This document shows, one piece after another, positions 7,418-13,927 of a stretch of DNA of 14,330 nucleotides. The position numbers and the translations under genes were made by a program. Within the stretch, counting starts at the first letter, position 1. Each line of letters begins with the position of its first letter. The DNA lies in contig JAFRMD010000090.1 of assembly GCA_017430835.1 (NCBI GenBank), positions 1 through 14,330 on the forward strand, given 5' to 3'. The notes beneath the pieces were generated by a model, which was given only the letters and a program-made list of their open reading frames with translations, was not told the origin of the DNA and searched no databases. The stretch is from Methanosphaera sp. (GTDB lineage: Archaea; Methanobacteriota; Methanobacteria; Methanobacteriales; Methanobacteriaceae).

Positions 7418-7426
7418 TTATATATA
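7418..7426 (+). promoter_or_regulatory. Probable TATA box of the SWIM protein gene
   Basis: TTATATATA centred at about 7422 would start transcription near 7447-7450, directly before the ATG at 7451, so the transcript may be nearly leaderless. The possible ribosome binding site GGGATTATAATG is weak, consistent with that. Confidence 0.4.
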
Positions 7427-7450
7427 CAATCAGAAATTGCTGGGATTATA

Positions 7451-9109
7451 ATGTTATGGGATGAATATTTTGATGAAGATAGACTAAATAGGGGTTATGA
7501 CTACTATATCAAAGATAAAGTATTTGATATTATTTTAACCGATGATTACGTAACTGCTAAAGTTGAAGGATCAAAACAAAATATTTATGAAGTAAAAATT
7601 ACATTCAAGGATGAAAAAATAGATTCATTATACTGCACATGTCCATACTGTTATGCCGATTTTAACTGTAAACATATGGTTGCCACACTATACAAAAGAG
7701 ATGAAATATTAAAAAACAAAGAATATGATATCAGTGATGAAAACTATAATAAAATCCTAATCTTTGAAGACATACTTAAAAAGATTGATGAAACTACATT
7801 AAAAAAGTTCATCTACGATTCATTAAAGGATAATGAAGACTTTGTTGAAAAATTTATCAATGAATTTCAGACAGAATTTTCACCAGAAGACTTTGATAAC
7901 TACGAAAATATGCTTGAAAACATTTTTAATATTGACATAGTTGAACTATATAATGAAAATGGTTTCTATGAGGAATCCCCTTTTCATAAATACTTACTTA
8001 ACTTCATCAACAATAAAATCAGTTTACTATATAAAAACAGAGAATATGATTATGTTTTACAATTATTATACATCATATATGACAACATAGGTCAGAAAAA
8101 AAATGTAAAACAATACATTGACACTGATGAAATACTCAGAACCTGTAATTATTATATTGAACAGGTAATTGATCATCAAGATAAAATGGAAAATGATGAA
8201 GTGTTTAATTATCTCATTACTAAAATCAATTACGATTACAATCCTGAAACTTCAAATTACCTAATAGATATATGTTTAAAGAAATTTAATACTTTAAAAT
8301 ATAATAAAGAGTTAGAGAAAGTGATAGATTATCTAGTTGAAAATTATGAAAATGAAGATTTAATCATCTATAAATTTAAGATAATGCAAAGACTAAACTA
8401 TGATAGCCATCAAAAAGAAAACTTCCTAAAAGAAAACAAAAAATATAAAAACGTAATGAAACTAATGATTAGTCAAAAAATTAATCAAAATGACTATAAT
8501 GTAGCAATTGAACTTCTCGAAGAAAATAAAAGCATTCATGGTAACACCGATTCATTAGATGACACATTACTGTTATTCAACTTATATAAAATAATTAATG
8601 ATAAAAATAATGTTAAAAAGGAATTAAAAGAAATTATCTATGAATTTAACATTAAAGACATGATGTACATTAATGAACTGAAGGAATTATGTACTGCAAA
8701 TGAATGGAACAGGGAAACAAATAATTTGATAAACTTTTATAATGAATCCTATGAATATGAATTTCTAAATATCCTGTATATTAACGAGAAAAGGTATGAA
8801 GACCTATTCATTAACGTAACCAAAAATTGTAATGTAGAAAGTATAGAAAAATACAGGAAATACTATGAAGAAAGTCATAGCAAGGAAATTTTGGACTTTT
8901 ACCAAAACCTGATTTTAGAAAGTTCCAAAACGGCCAAACATAAGGGTGCTTATAACGTTATTATAAATTACTTAAATACAATGTTAACCTACACTGATAG
9001 TGTTAATCAGGTTGAATCATTAATTAAGGTTCTTAAAAACAAGTATAAAAATAAAAGCTTGTTTATTAAAAAACTTAATGAAGTTCAGGAAAAAATAGAC
9101 AACAAATAA
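7451..9109 (+). CDS. SWIM zinc-finger protein
   Basis: A 552-aa protein. Residues 1-85 form a typical SWIM-domain N-terminus: a Y-x-x-G-Y-D-Y-Y segment, a beta-rich stretch (TAKVEGSKQNIYEVKITF), then CTCPYC...CKHMVA with the SWIM ligands C62, C64, C73 and H75 (C-x-C...C-x-H). Proteins of this class bind zinc and often contact nucleic acid or partner proteins. The remaining 460 residues are charged and almost wholly helical (Glu/Lys/Asn/Tyr-rich, YNKELEKVIDYLVENYENED-like segments), which suggests a helical-repeat scaffold; I see no helicase or nuclease motif. The gene appears single, between the AbrB-like gene and a convergent gene. The cellular role is unknown. Confidence 0.75.
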   Translation: MLWDEYFDEDRLNRGYDYYIKDKVFDIILTDDYVTAKVEGSKQNIYEVKITFKDEKIDSLYCTCPYCYADFNCKHMVATLYKRDEILKNKEYDISDENYNKILIFEDILKKIDETTLKKFIYDSLKDNEDFVEKFINEFQTEFSPEDFDNYENMLENIFNIDIVELYNENGFYEESPFHKYLLNFINNKISLLYKNREYDYVLQLLYIIYDNIGQKKNVKQYIDTDEILRTCNYYIEQVIDHQDKMENDEVFNYLITKINYDYNPETSNYLIDICLKKFNTLKYNKELEKVIDYLVENYENEDLIIYKFKIMQRLNYDSHQKENFLKENKKYKNVMKLMISQKINQNDYNVAIELLEENKSIHGNTDSLDDTLLLFNLYKIINDKNNVKKELKEIIYEFNIKDMMYINELKELCTANEWNRETNNLINFYNESYEYEFLNILYINEKRYEDLFINVTKNCNVESIEKYRKYYEESHSKEILDFYQNLILESSKTAKHKGAYNVIINYLNTMLTYTDSVNQVESLIKVLKNKYKNKSLFIKKLNEVQEKIDNK

Positions 9110-9110
9110 T

Positions 9111-9152
9111 TAACTTTTTCTTCATTATTCACTTTTCATAACTATTTTTCTT
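9111..9152 (+). terminator. T-rich terminator after the SWIM protein gene
   Basis: The tract from 9111 to 9152 is T-rich (ACTTTTTCTTC, then CACTTTTC and ATTTTTCTT) with no stem, in the gap between convergent genes. Confidence 0.4.
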
Positions 9153-9222
9153 AAATAGCAGTAAAAGAGATCAATTACATCAATTAATTATTATTTTTGT
9201 TACATTCAACTGCTTTTACAAA

Positions 9223-9621
9223 TCATTTCCGTAATAGTTCCTTCCAGAAGGGGTACTTTTCAATGAAATCTTCTACTTCTTCAACAATAAACTTGTGATA
9301 TTCATCAATTCCATTATTACGTGCATATTGTCTATTAGCTCTTTGTTTCATTCTTTTTGCAAGCATTCTGTCAGATAATTCCATGTCATTATCTGATAAA
9401 AATAGTAACTTGTACTTGGCATTTACTCCATTGAATGTATAATAAGTAATATCATTTAATATATCCGGTATTAGTTCTTCTTCATCCAAGGATAACCTGT
9501 ATATTTCTTCAAAATGTCTCGTGAAATATATGAAATCTATACTGGGATTTAATACATTTTGATAATGTTCGTCAATCTTTTTTATTGTCGTTAAATCCCA
9601 GTCAATCATAGAATCATTCAT
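9223..9621 (-). CDS. Hypothetical small soluble protein, probably leaderless
   Basis: A 132-aa charged protein with no signal peptide or membrane segment, rich in Asp/Glu/Tyr/Phe (IDFIYFTRHFEEIYRLSLDEEE) in the first half, and with a basic helix (RMLAKRMKQRANRQYARNNG) near residues 85-104. I do not recognise the family. No ribosome binding site precedes the ATG at 9621, but a TATA-like AATATAATAAT lies about 25 bp upstream, so the transcript may begin at the ATG. A second in-frame ATG at 9609 is possible (MIDWDL). It is the last of the minus-strand genes and convergent with the SWIM gene. Confidence 0.6.
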   Translation of the reverse strand: MNDSMIDWDLTTIKKIDEHYQNVLNPSIDFIYFTRHFEEIYRLSLDEEELIPDILNDITYYTFNGVNAKYKLLFLSDNDMELSDRMLAKRMKQRANRQYARNNGIDEYHKFIVEEVEDFIEKYPFWKELLRK

Positions 9622-9637
9622 CTAAAAATTAGTAGTT

Positions 9638-9648
9638 ATTATTATATT
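9638..9648 (-). promoter_or_regulatory. TATA-like element for leaderless transcription of the 9223-9621 gene
   Basis: On the minus strand CCAATATAATAATA lies about 25 bp before the ATG at 9621, which puts the expected start of transcription at the initiation codon itself. Confidence 0.35.
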
Positions 9649-9703
9649 GGTTATTATGATATGAATAAATGTTGAATTAAAAAGCAAAAAATAGTAATTT
9701 TTT

Positions 9704-10018
9704 CTAAAAGAATAAAAAATAAAACATTATAAAAAATCCCATTACTATTAATCTGTTGTTTTTAAACTTGTTTGAAGTATCTGAATTATTTTTATCAACA
9801 TATGCTACAATAATAGATTCCAATATAATATAAATTAAAGAAATCCCTGTAATTACAAAAACATAAGGACGTAAAAATGATACATCAAAAGCATATTTTG
9901 TTTTAATATCAACGGAGTATATCAATAAAAATGTTAAAAATAATAAAAATATAAACCAAATGTATTTAATCACTTGAAGGAAATCATTGCAAGCCAAATT
10001 ATAATATTCTTCTAACAA
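9704..10018 (-). CDS. Small membrane protein downstream of crcB
   Basis: A 104-aa protein with three hydrophobic segments (YIWFIFLLFLTFLLIYSV; VFVITGISLIYIILESIIVAYV; LIVMGFFIMFYFLFF), ending inside or just after the last helix. No ATG is available at the 5' end. The likely start is TTG at 10018, preceded by GGGGTG with about 10 nt spacing; an ATG nearby is out of frame and hits a stop after three codons. It begins 33 bp after the crcB stop on the same strand, so the two are probably cotranscribed. I do not recognise the family; a link to fluoride resistance is only suggested by position. Confidence 0.55.
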   Translation of the reverse strand: MLEEYYNLACNDFLQVIKYIWFIFLLFLTFLLIYSVDIKTKYAFDVSFLRPYVFVITGISLIYIILESIIVAYVDKNNSDTSNKFKNNRLIVMGFFIMFYFLFF

Positions 10019-10051
10019 ACCATCAACACCCCACTTTTTTTGTTGAACTAA

Positions 10052-10453
10052 TTAATTAACATGATAATGATAGATTAAATCTGGTAGGAATATGACTGAT
10101 ACTCCTACTAGAACACTTAATAATACATATGTAAATGCTATTGTAACATTTCCACTTCTTATTAAGTCACCCGTTTCTAAAGCAAAAGTCGAAAATGTTG
10201 TGAAACCTCCACATACACCTACCTTTAAAAATAAGATTAAACTTTTTAATGTGGATGGATTAATATTATGCACATTATAATTTGTTATGTAAAATGCTAT
10301 TAATGAAATTAGTAATGCACCCATTATGTTAATTAAAAATGTATTAACTGGAAACGATGTTGATTCATTTATTGATATAAAACCCATCAAATACCTTAAA
10401 ATTGAGCCTACAAAACCACCTAATCCAACTAATAAACATTCATAAAACAACAT
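10052..10453 (-). CDS. crcB: Fluoride ion channel CrcB/Fluc
   Basis: A 133-aa, four-TM protein of normal single-domain Fluc length, which works as an antiparallel dimer to let fluoride leave the cell. Family motifs are all present: GGFVGSILRY (residues 12-21), the pore Asn in TFLINIMGAL (N42), and CGGFTTFSTFALE (81-93) holding the Phe residues and polar track of the pore. AGGTGAT touches the ATG at 10453, leaving only two bases after GGTG, whereas the next codon, TTG at 10450, has the usual five; the real start may be TTG. I find no fluoride riboswitch in the upstream 110 bp. Instead a perfect palindrome TAGTATATACTA lies at 10468-10479. The gene at 9704-10018 follows closely. Confidence 0.92.
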   Translation of the reverse strand: MLFYECLLVGLGGFVGSILRYLMGFISINESTSFPVNTFLINIMGALLISLIAFYITNYNVHNINPSTLKSLILFLKVGVCGGFTTFSTFALETGDLIRSGNVTIAFTYVLLSVLVGVSVIFLPDLIYHYHVN

Positions 10454-10467
10454 ATCACCTATAATTA

Positions 10468-10479
10468 TAGTATATACTA
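10468..10479. promoter_or_regulatory. Perfect palindrome in the crcB promoter region
   Basis: TAGTATATACTA is its own reverse complement and lies 15-26 bp upstream of the crcB start. It is too close to serve as TATA box if the ribosome binding site at 10454-10460 is to be transcribed, so it probably overlaps the transcription start and could be an operator. Confidence 0.3.
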
Positions 10480-10566
10480 GTTTTACTTTTTATTAAATAA
10501 ATAATTTATTATAAAACTTGCAAAAAGAGAAAAAATAATTTAAAAAAAGAATAATTTTGAATTTAT

Positions 10567-10839
10567 TTATTCTAAATCGAATTTTGTTAAGAATTTAGGA
10601 ATTGCTTGGTTGTTGTTAATAGCATTTGTACATGTGTAAGTGTCGTATACTGCATAAATCCACCAAACCAATGATATAATAGTAAATATGCCTGATACAT
10701 ACATACCTAATAAGTTAAATACAATTCCAATAACAAATTCTACTATTCCTCTAGTAGTTAATCCATTATAAACATTACCAATACCAGTTAAGATAACTGA
10801 TAATATCAATGCAATTGCCATACTTTTTTGACCAGCCAT
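10567..10839 (-). CDS. TM2-like small membrane protein, copy 2
   Basis: A 90-aa protein with hydrophobic segments around AIALILSVILTGIGNVY, VEFVIGIVFNLLGMYVSGIF and TIISLVWWIYAVYDTY. G-I-G-x-x-Y-x-G-L-x-x-R-G between the first two, and W-W-I-Y-A-x-Y-D in the last, recall TM2-family proteins. About half of its 90 residues are identical to the upstream gene at 11023-11295, with no gaps, so the two are tandem duplicates. The start ATG at 10839 has GGAGG seven bases upstream. A TATA-like AAATATATATTAA at 10885-10897 on the minus strand indicates an independent promoter. Function unknown. Confidence 0.7.
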   Translation of the reverse strand: MAGQKSMAIALILSVILTGIGNVYNGLTTRGIVEFVIGIVFNLLGMYVSGIFTIISLVWWIYAVYDTYTCTNAINNNQAIPKFLTKFDLE

Positions 10840-10884
10840 ATCATGCCCTCCAAATAATTATAATAGAAATACGTAATTTCCATT

Positions 10885-10897
10885 AATATATATTTAC
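10885..10897 (-). promoter_or_regulatory. Probable TATA box of TM2-like copy 2
   Basis: AAATATATATTAA on the minus strand would start transcription near 10865, leaving a leader of about 25 nt with the GGAGG site. Confidence 0.4.
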
Positions 10898-11022
10898 TCG
10901 TTCAATATTAAATTTTTTTAAAAAAATAAAATGAATATTCAAGTAAAATATATTAAACTTATTAAAAATTAAAAAAATAGAACAAAAAATAAAGGGTTAA
11001 GAAGAACTTTTATCAATACTTT

Positions 11023-11295
11023 CTACTGAATATCTAATTTGCCTAATAATTTAGGAATTTCTTCATTTTTATTAACTGCACTGGTACACAGGTATGTGTC
11101 ATATATTGCAAATATTAACCATATCATTGAAACAACATAGAAATATACTGAAGATGTCATTGCTAAAATGTTAAATATTATGCAAATAGCTAATTCAAAC
11201 AATCCCCGCTTTGTTAAACCAATATAAACATTTCCAATACCACAAATTATAAAAGATAATAGTAATGCTACTACCATATTCTTTTGTTCAGCCAT
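11023..11295 (-). CDS. TM2-like small membrane protein, copy 1
   Basis: A 90-aa paralogue of the protein at 10567-10839, same length and topology: MAEQKNMVVALLLSF start, GIGNVYIGLTKRG between the first two hydrophobic segments, IWLIFAIYDTYLCTSAVN at the end of the last, and a polar tail with IPKLLGKLD. The ATG at 11295 is chosen over the in-frame TTG at 11310 because GGGAGG lies between them with seven bases to the ATG. A TATA-like AAATATAATAATT at 11335-11347 supports its own promoter. TM2-type proteins have no settled biochemical role; I infer only a membrane location. Confidence 0.7.
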   Translation of the reverse strand: MAEQKNMVVALLLSFIICGIGNVYIGLTKRGLFELAICIIFNILAMTSSVYFYVVSMIWLIFAIYDTYLCTSAVNKNEEIPKLLGKLDIQ

Positions 11296-11374
11296 AATCC
11301 ACCCTCCCAAAAAATATTATTGTTTAATCGTTAATTATTATATTTGTTAGACAAATCTATAATGATTTTCTAAA

Positions 11375-12064
11375 TCAATATTCCTTATGAAATGGACATT
11401 TATTTTCTATACACTGATTATTTTTTTCCGAATAATCACAGAATACCATGTTCTTTTCCATATTTACATTAAAATGTTCTTCTACAAAATCAATAGCCTC
11501 CAATATGGATAAATAAGAATCTCTTTTACAACATCTAGGTCCTCCATATTCAGATATCCTTGATAAAACTTTTGAGGTCATTAAGTTAGCTAATTTGAAT
11601 GGTTTATGGGATAATGGAGTTGAATCGGAAATGATTGAAATAAATATTCCTGAACTTATTCCTGCACCACATGCACCCCAATAACCACATGTTCCTCCAG
11701 GAACCTTTTTTCCCCTATTTATCATTTCAATCAATGATTTTTCCAAATCAATTTCTTTTACACAATTATTGTAAGCTGTTAAAAGTGATGCTCCAACGAG
11801 AATATGATGCTCAGGACCATGCATATGACAAAATGATTCATTCATTAATCTGTTTAATACATCAATTGGATTACGGGATTTTTCTTTTAAACAAATATCC
11901 ATTATTGAATCAATTCCCTGCATATGACATTCGTCACAGATATAATGATTATTTTCACATCTAACTTTATTATATTCCTGTTTATGACAAAATATACATT
12001 CCATCAATTCATCAGATGCTAAGTATTCTAATCTGGAGTTACAGATTAAACATTCATTAGTCAT
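11375..12064 (-). CDS. Cys-rich DUF5714-like protein
   Basis: A 229-aa soluble protein with about 18 Cys. The N-terminus has zinc-ribbon-like pairs (CLIC, CIFC) and CENNHYICDECH (about residues 36-47). The core holds CHMHGPEHHILVGASLLTAY (79-98), a Gly/Cys-rich PGGTCGYWGACGAGISSG (121-138) and GGPRCCKRDS (174-183), and the C-terminus ends CPFHKEY. This pattern matches what I recall of DUF5714 proteins, common in methanogens and clostridia, whose function is not established. The clustered Cys/His suggest a metal or Fe-S site. GGAGG lies six bases before the ATG, so the start is firm. It is not obviously cotranscribed with its neighbours. Confidence 0.65.
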   Translation of the reverse strand: MTNECLICNSRLEYLASDELMECIFCHKQEYNKVRCENNHYICDECHMQGIDSIMDICLKEKSRNPIDVLNRLMNESFCHMHGPEHHILVGASLLTAYNNCVKEIDLEKSLIEMINRGKKVPGGTCGYWGACGAGISSGIFISIISDSTPLSHKPFKLANLMTSKVLSRISEYGGPRCCKRDSYLSILEAIDFVEEHFNVNMEKNMVFCDYSEKNNQCIENKCPFHKEY

Positions 12065-12129
12065 ACAGTACCTCCTATTTAATAATTTTATTTGATTATA
12101 AATTCATTTGAAAAAAATTTAAATGAAGC

Positions 12130-12957
12130 TTATTGCATTGTAATGTTTACTGAATATAGTGCATCTTGAGGATTTGAACTAAAAGCTTTATCAAAGAACA
12201 ATAATTCTGCTCTTGTAGGTTTCGCATTAGCACTACTAGTTAGAGCTGTACCAGATACTTTGATAAGTTGTCCTTTTACTGGATTATTAACATTCCATAC
12301 GAGTGAACTTTTTCCTACAACAGAATCAGTTGAATCATAGAATACAACAACCATTTCAAGATAACTGTAATCCTTGTTTGGAACAAGATCACATGAAACC
12401 GTATACATTGAATATCCCTGACTGACTATGTTTACGTTGGAAACATTTAGATTACTTCCGTTATCTGTACTGACCAACCCTATAGCTAAAAGTAAAATAA
12501 CGATTATCACTGCTAATGATATAATTAATAGTTTCTTGTTAAACCCATTGTTTTCTACTTGTGTGAAATTGGATTGTTGATTAAAATCTTGTTGTTCTCC
12601 GAAGTAATGAACTTCCTGATTATTGTTTATAGAATCAGTTAGTTGAGGATTCTTTTTTGCTTCATAATATGCTACCAAGGCAGCAACTATATACAAGATA
12701 CAACTAAACAATGCAGCATCAATACTTAACATGAAAATAATCAATATCCCTGCTATAACATATATGGCTATTGTTTTCTTATAATCTTTTTCAAAGAAAT
12801 AAATACCAATTAATCCCAATAAACTAAATACTATTGTTAATATTGCATATACTGCCAAATCTGAAGAAAATATTAAAAATCTATAGGCCAAATCCCCTGC
12901 ATAAAATCCCAATAAACATGCAATAATAGATAATATATAATTAAATCGTAATTCCAT
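12130..12957 (-). CDS. Five-TM membrane protein with outer FxLYD-like domain
   Basis: A 275-aa protein. Residues 1-95 contain four hydrophobic helices; a polar Gln/Asn-rich stretch of about 45 residues follows (near 105-140); a fifth helix (LLIISLAVIIVILLLAIGLV, about 144-163) leads to an outer domain of about 110 residues. That domain is paralogous to the secreted protein at 6024-6446, sharing LEVSN/LNVSN, GYS-x-Y, DY-x-YLEM, W-N-x-NNP-x-K-x-QLIKV-x-G and P-x-RAE. The same domain thus occurs once secreted and once membrane-tethered. GGGAGGTG precedes the ATG with normal spacing. The gene starts 112 bp after ribB and has TATA-like sequences of its own near 13022 and 13050. Function unknown. 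Confidence 0.7.
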   Translation of the reverse strand: MELRFNYILSIIACLLGFYAGDLAYRFLIFSSDLAVYAILTIVFSLLGLIGIYFFEKDYKKTIAIYVIAGILIIFMLSIDAALFSCILYIVAALVAYYEAKKNPQLTDSINNNQEVHYFGEQQDFNQQSNFTQVENNGFNKKLLIISLAVIIVILLLAIGLVSTDNGSNLNVSNVNIVSQGYSMYTVSCDLVPNKDYSYLEMVVVFYDSTDSVVGKSSLVWNVNNPVKGQLIKVSGTALTSSANAKPTRAELLFFDKAFSSNPQDALYSVNITMQ

Positions 12958-13069
12958 AATGACACCTCCCAGATATTAAATAATGTCAAAACAGATAATA
13001 GATAGATATCTAAAATGTATCATATAAGCATTTAGGAAAAAAAGTATTTAATCAATAAAAAAAATTTGA

Positions 13070-13702
13070 TTATTCAGATAAGTACTGAATAATATCGTTA
13101 ATAGTAACTACTGGCATATCGTGAACTTTAGAAAATTCAATAATTTCGGGCATTCTAGCCATCGTACCATCAGGATTGGTTATCTCACATAACACACCCA
13201 TTGGTTTAAGTCCTGCTAATTTCATCAGTTCAATATTGGCTTCTGTGTGTCCATCCCTTTCAAGAACGCCACCGTTTTTTGCTCTAAGTGGAAAAACGTG
13301 ACCTGGATGATGTAAATCTTCAGGCTTTGCACCATCAGCAGAAGCTGCCTGAACTGTTTTAACTCTGTCATGAGCAGATACTCCTGTTGTAACACCTTCA
13401 GCTGCTTCAATAGTAATGGTGAAACCTGTACCATATGTACTGGTATTGTCTTCAACCATTAACGGTAATTCAAGTTCATCAGCTTTATCCTCTGTCATGC
13501 AAAGACATACTATTCCACTGCCTTCTCTTATAAGTAATGCCATTTGTTCTTCTGTAACATATTCTGCAGAAAAAAACATGTCTCCTTCGTTTTCACGTGA
13601 TTCATCATCTGTAACAATAACTCCTTTCCTATTTTTTAGAGCTTCTACAGCAGTTTCTACACGTTCTTTATAGTTACCAGTTAACATTTCTTCATGATTC
13701 AT
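13070..13702 (-). CDS. ribB: 3,4-dihydroxy-2-butanone-4-phosphate synthase
   Basis: This 210-aa cytosolic enzyme converts ribulose 5-phosphate to 3,4-dihydroxy-2-butanone 4-phosphate and formate, giving the four-carbon unit of riboflavin; in methanogens this pathway also serves FMN/FAD enzymes. All key motifs are present: [10 protein letters not shown] (residues 32-41, the acidic metal-binding loop), TTGVSAHDR (105-113), HHPGHVFPL (131-139) and [16 protein letters not shown] (149-164). Length matches stand-alone RibB; there is no fused RibA domain. The ATG at 13702 is chosen because GGGAG lies eight bases upstream; an open frame continuing to an ATG at 13780 runs into the riboswitch and lacks a ribosome binding site. 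Expression is probably controlled by the FMN riboswitch directly upstream, giving feedback by the pathway's end product. Confidence 0.95.
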   Translation of the reverse strand: MNHEEMLTGNYKERVETAVEALKNRKGVIVTDDESRENEGDMFFSAEYVTEEQMALLIREGSGIVCLCMTEDKADELELPLMVEDNTSTYGTGFTITIEAAEGVTTGVSAHDRVKTVQAASADGAKPEDLHHPGHVFPLRAKNGGVLERDGHTEANIELMKLAGLKPMGVLCEITNPDGTMARMPEIIEFSKVHDMPVVTINDIIQYLSE

Positions 13703-13766
13703 AATATATACTCCCATTAGTTTAATATACATGAACCAGGGCAAAAAATAAATAATTTTATATTTT
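13703..13766 (-). promoter_or_regulatory. Candidate expression platform between FMN aptamer and ribB
   Basis: After the aptamer the minus strand carries a T-rich run (TTATTTATTTTTT, 13743-13755), then GCCCTGG (13736-13742), then the ribosome binding site GGGAG (13711-13715). GCCCTG is complementary to CAGGGC (13888-13893), the conserved 5' core of the aptamer, so the two could pair when FMN is absent. The T-run could act as an archaeal terminator; TTCAT (13731-13735) can also pair weakly with ATGGG next to the ribosome binding site. The mechanism is inferred. Confidence 0.4.
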
Positions 13767-13900
13767 ATTCTCTCTTTCATCCGGACTGTTACCGTCGGTT
13801 TTGGAATTTCACCAAATCAACATTAACTTTTTATTAATGTGCGTGGACTATTAATATTTTTTAACCACCGGTGAGGAATTGCACCTCGCCCTGAGAACAA
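13767..13900 (-). promoter_or_regulatory. FMN riboswitch (RFN element) of ribB
   Basis: Read on the minus strand the sequence matches the FMN aptamer throughout. It has AGGGCGAGGTG...ATTCCTCACCGGTGGT at the 5' side, AGTCCACGCAC in the middle, a variable AT hairpin (ATTAA/TTAAT), then GATTTGGTGAAATTCC with AAAACCGACGGT, and AACAGTCCGGATGAAAGAG at the 3' side. The closing stem P1 is TTGTTCTC (13893-13900) with GAGAATAA (13765-13772), including one G-U pair. FMN binding should lower ribB expression. The aptamer ends about 60 nt before the ribB ATG. Confidence 0.95.
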
Positions 13901-13918
13901 TATCATATATTATTAAAG

Positions 13919-13927
13919 TATTTAAAA
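13919..13927 (-). promoter_or_regulatory. TATA box of the ribB riboswitch transcript
   Basis: TTTTAAATA on the minus strand is centred about 25 bp before the first base of riboswitch stem P1 (13900), so transcription should begin at or just before the aptamer. The leader would be about 200 nt. The same string is found upstream of the gene at 6024-6446. Confidence 0.55.

Noticed and set aside
10092..10280. 62-codon plus-strand frame opposite crcB
   Set aside because: Antisense to a fully motif-supported crcB.
10454..10566. Fluoride riboswitch upstream of crcB
   Set aside because: I looked for the conserved GGNGAUGG and CUGAUGA segments on the minus strand and found none; the gap is A/T-rich and too plain.
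11671..11964. 97-codon plus-strand frame opposite the DUF5714-like gene
   Set aside because: Antisense shadow of a Cys-rich gene with a firm start; no promoter or ribosome binding site.
13225..13673. Open frames overlapping ribB in other frames (13225-13455 minus, 13416-13673 plus)
   Set aside because: ribB is certain in the main frame; these have no family features.
13703..13780. N-terminal extension of RibB to an ATG at 13780
   Set aside because: That ATG lies in the conserved GGATGAAAG end of the FMN aptamer, has no ribosome binding site, and the extra 26 residues do not belong to RibB; GGGAG precedes the ATG at 13702.
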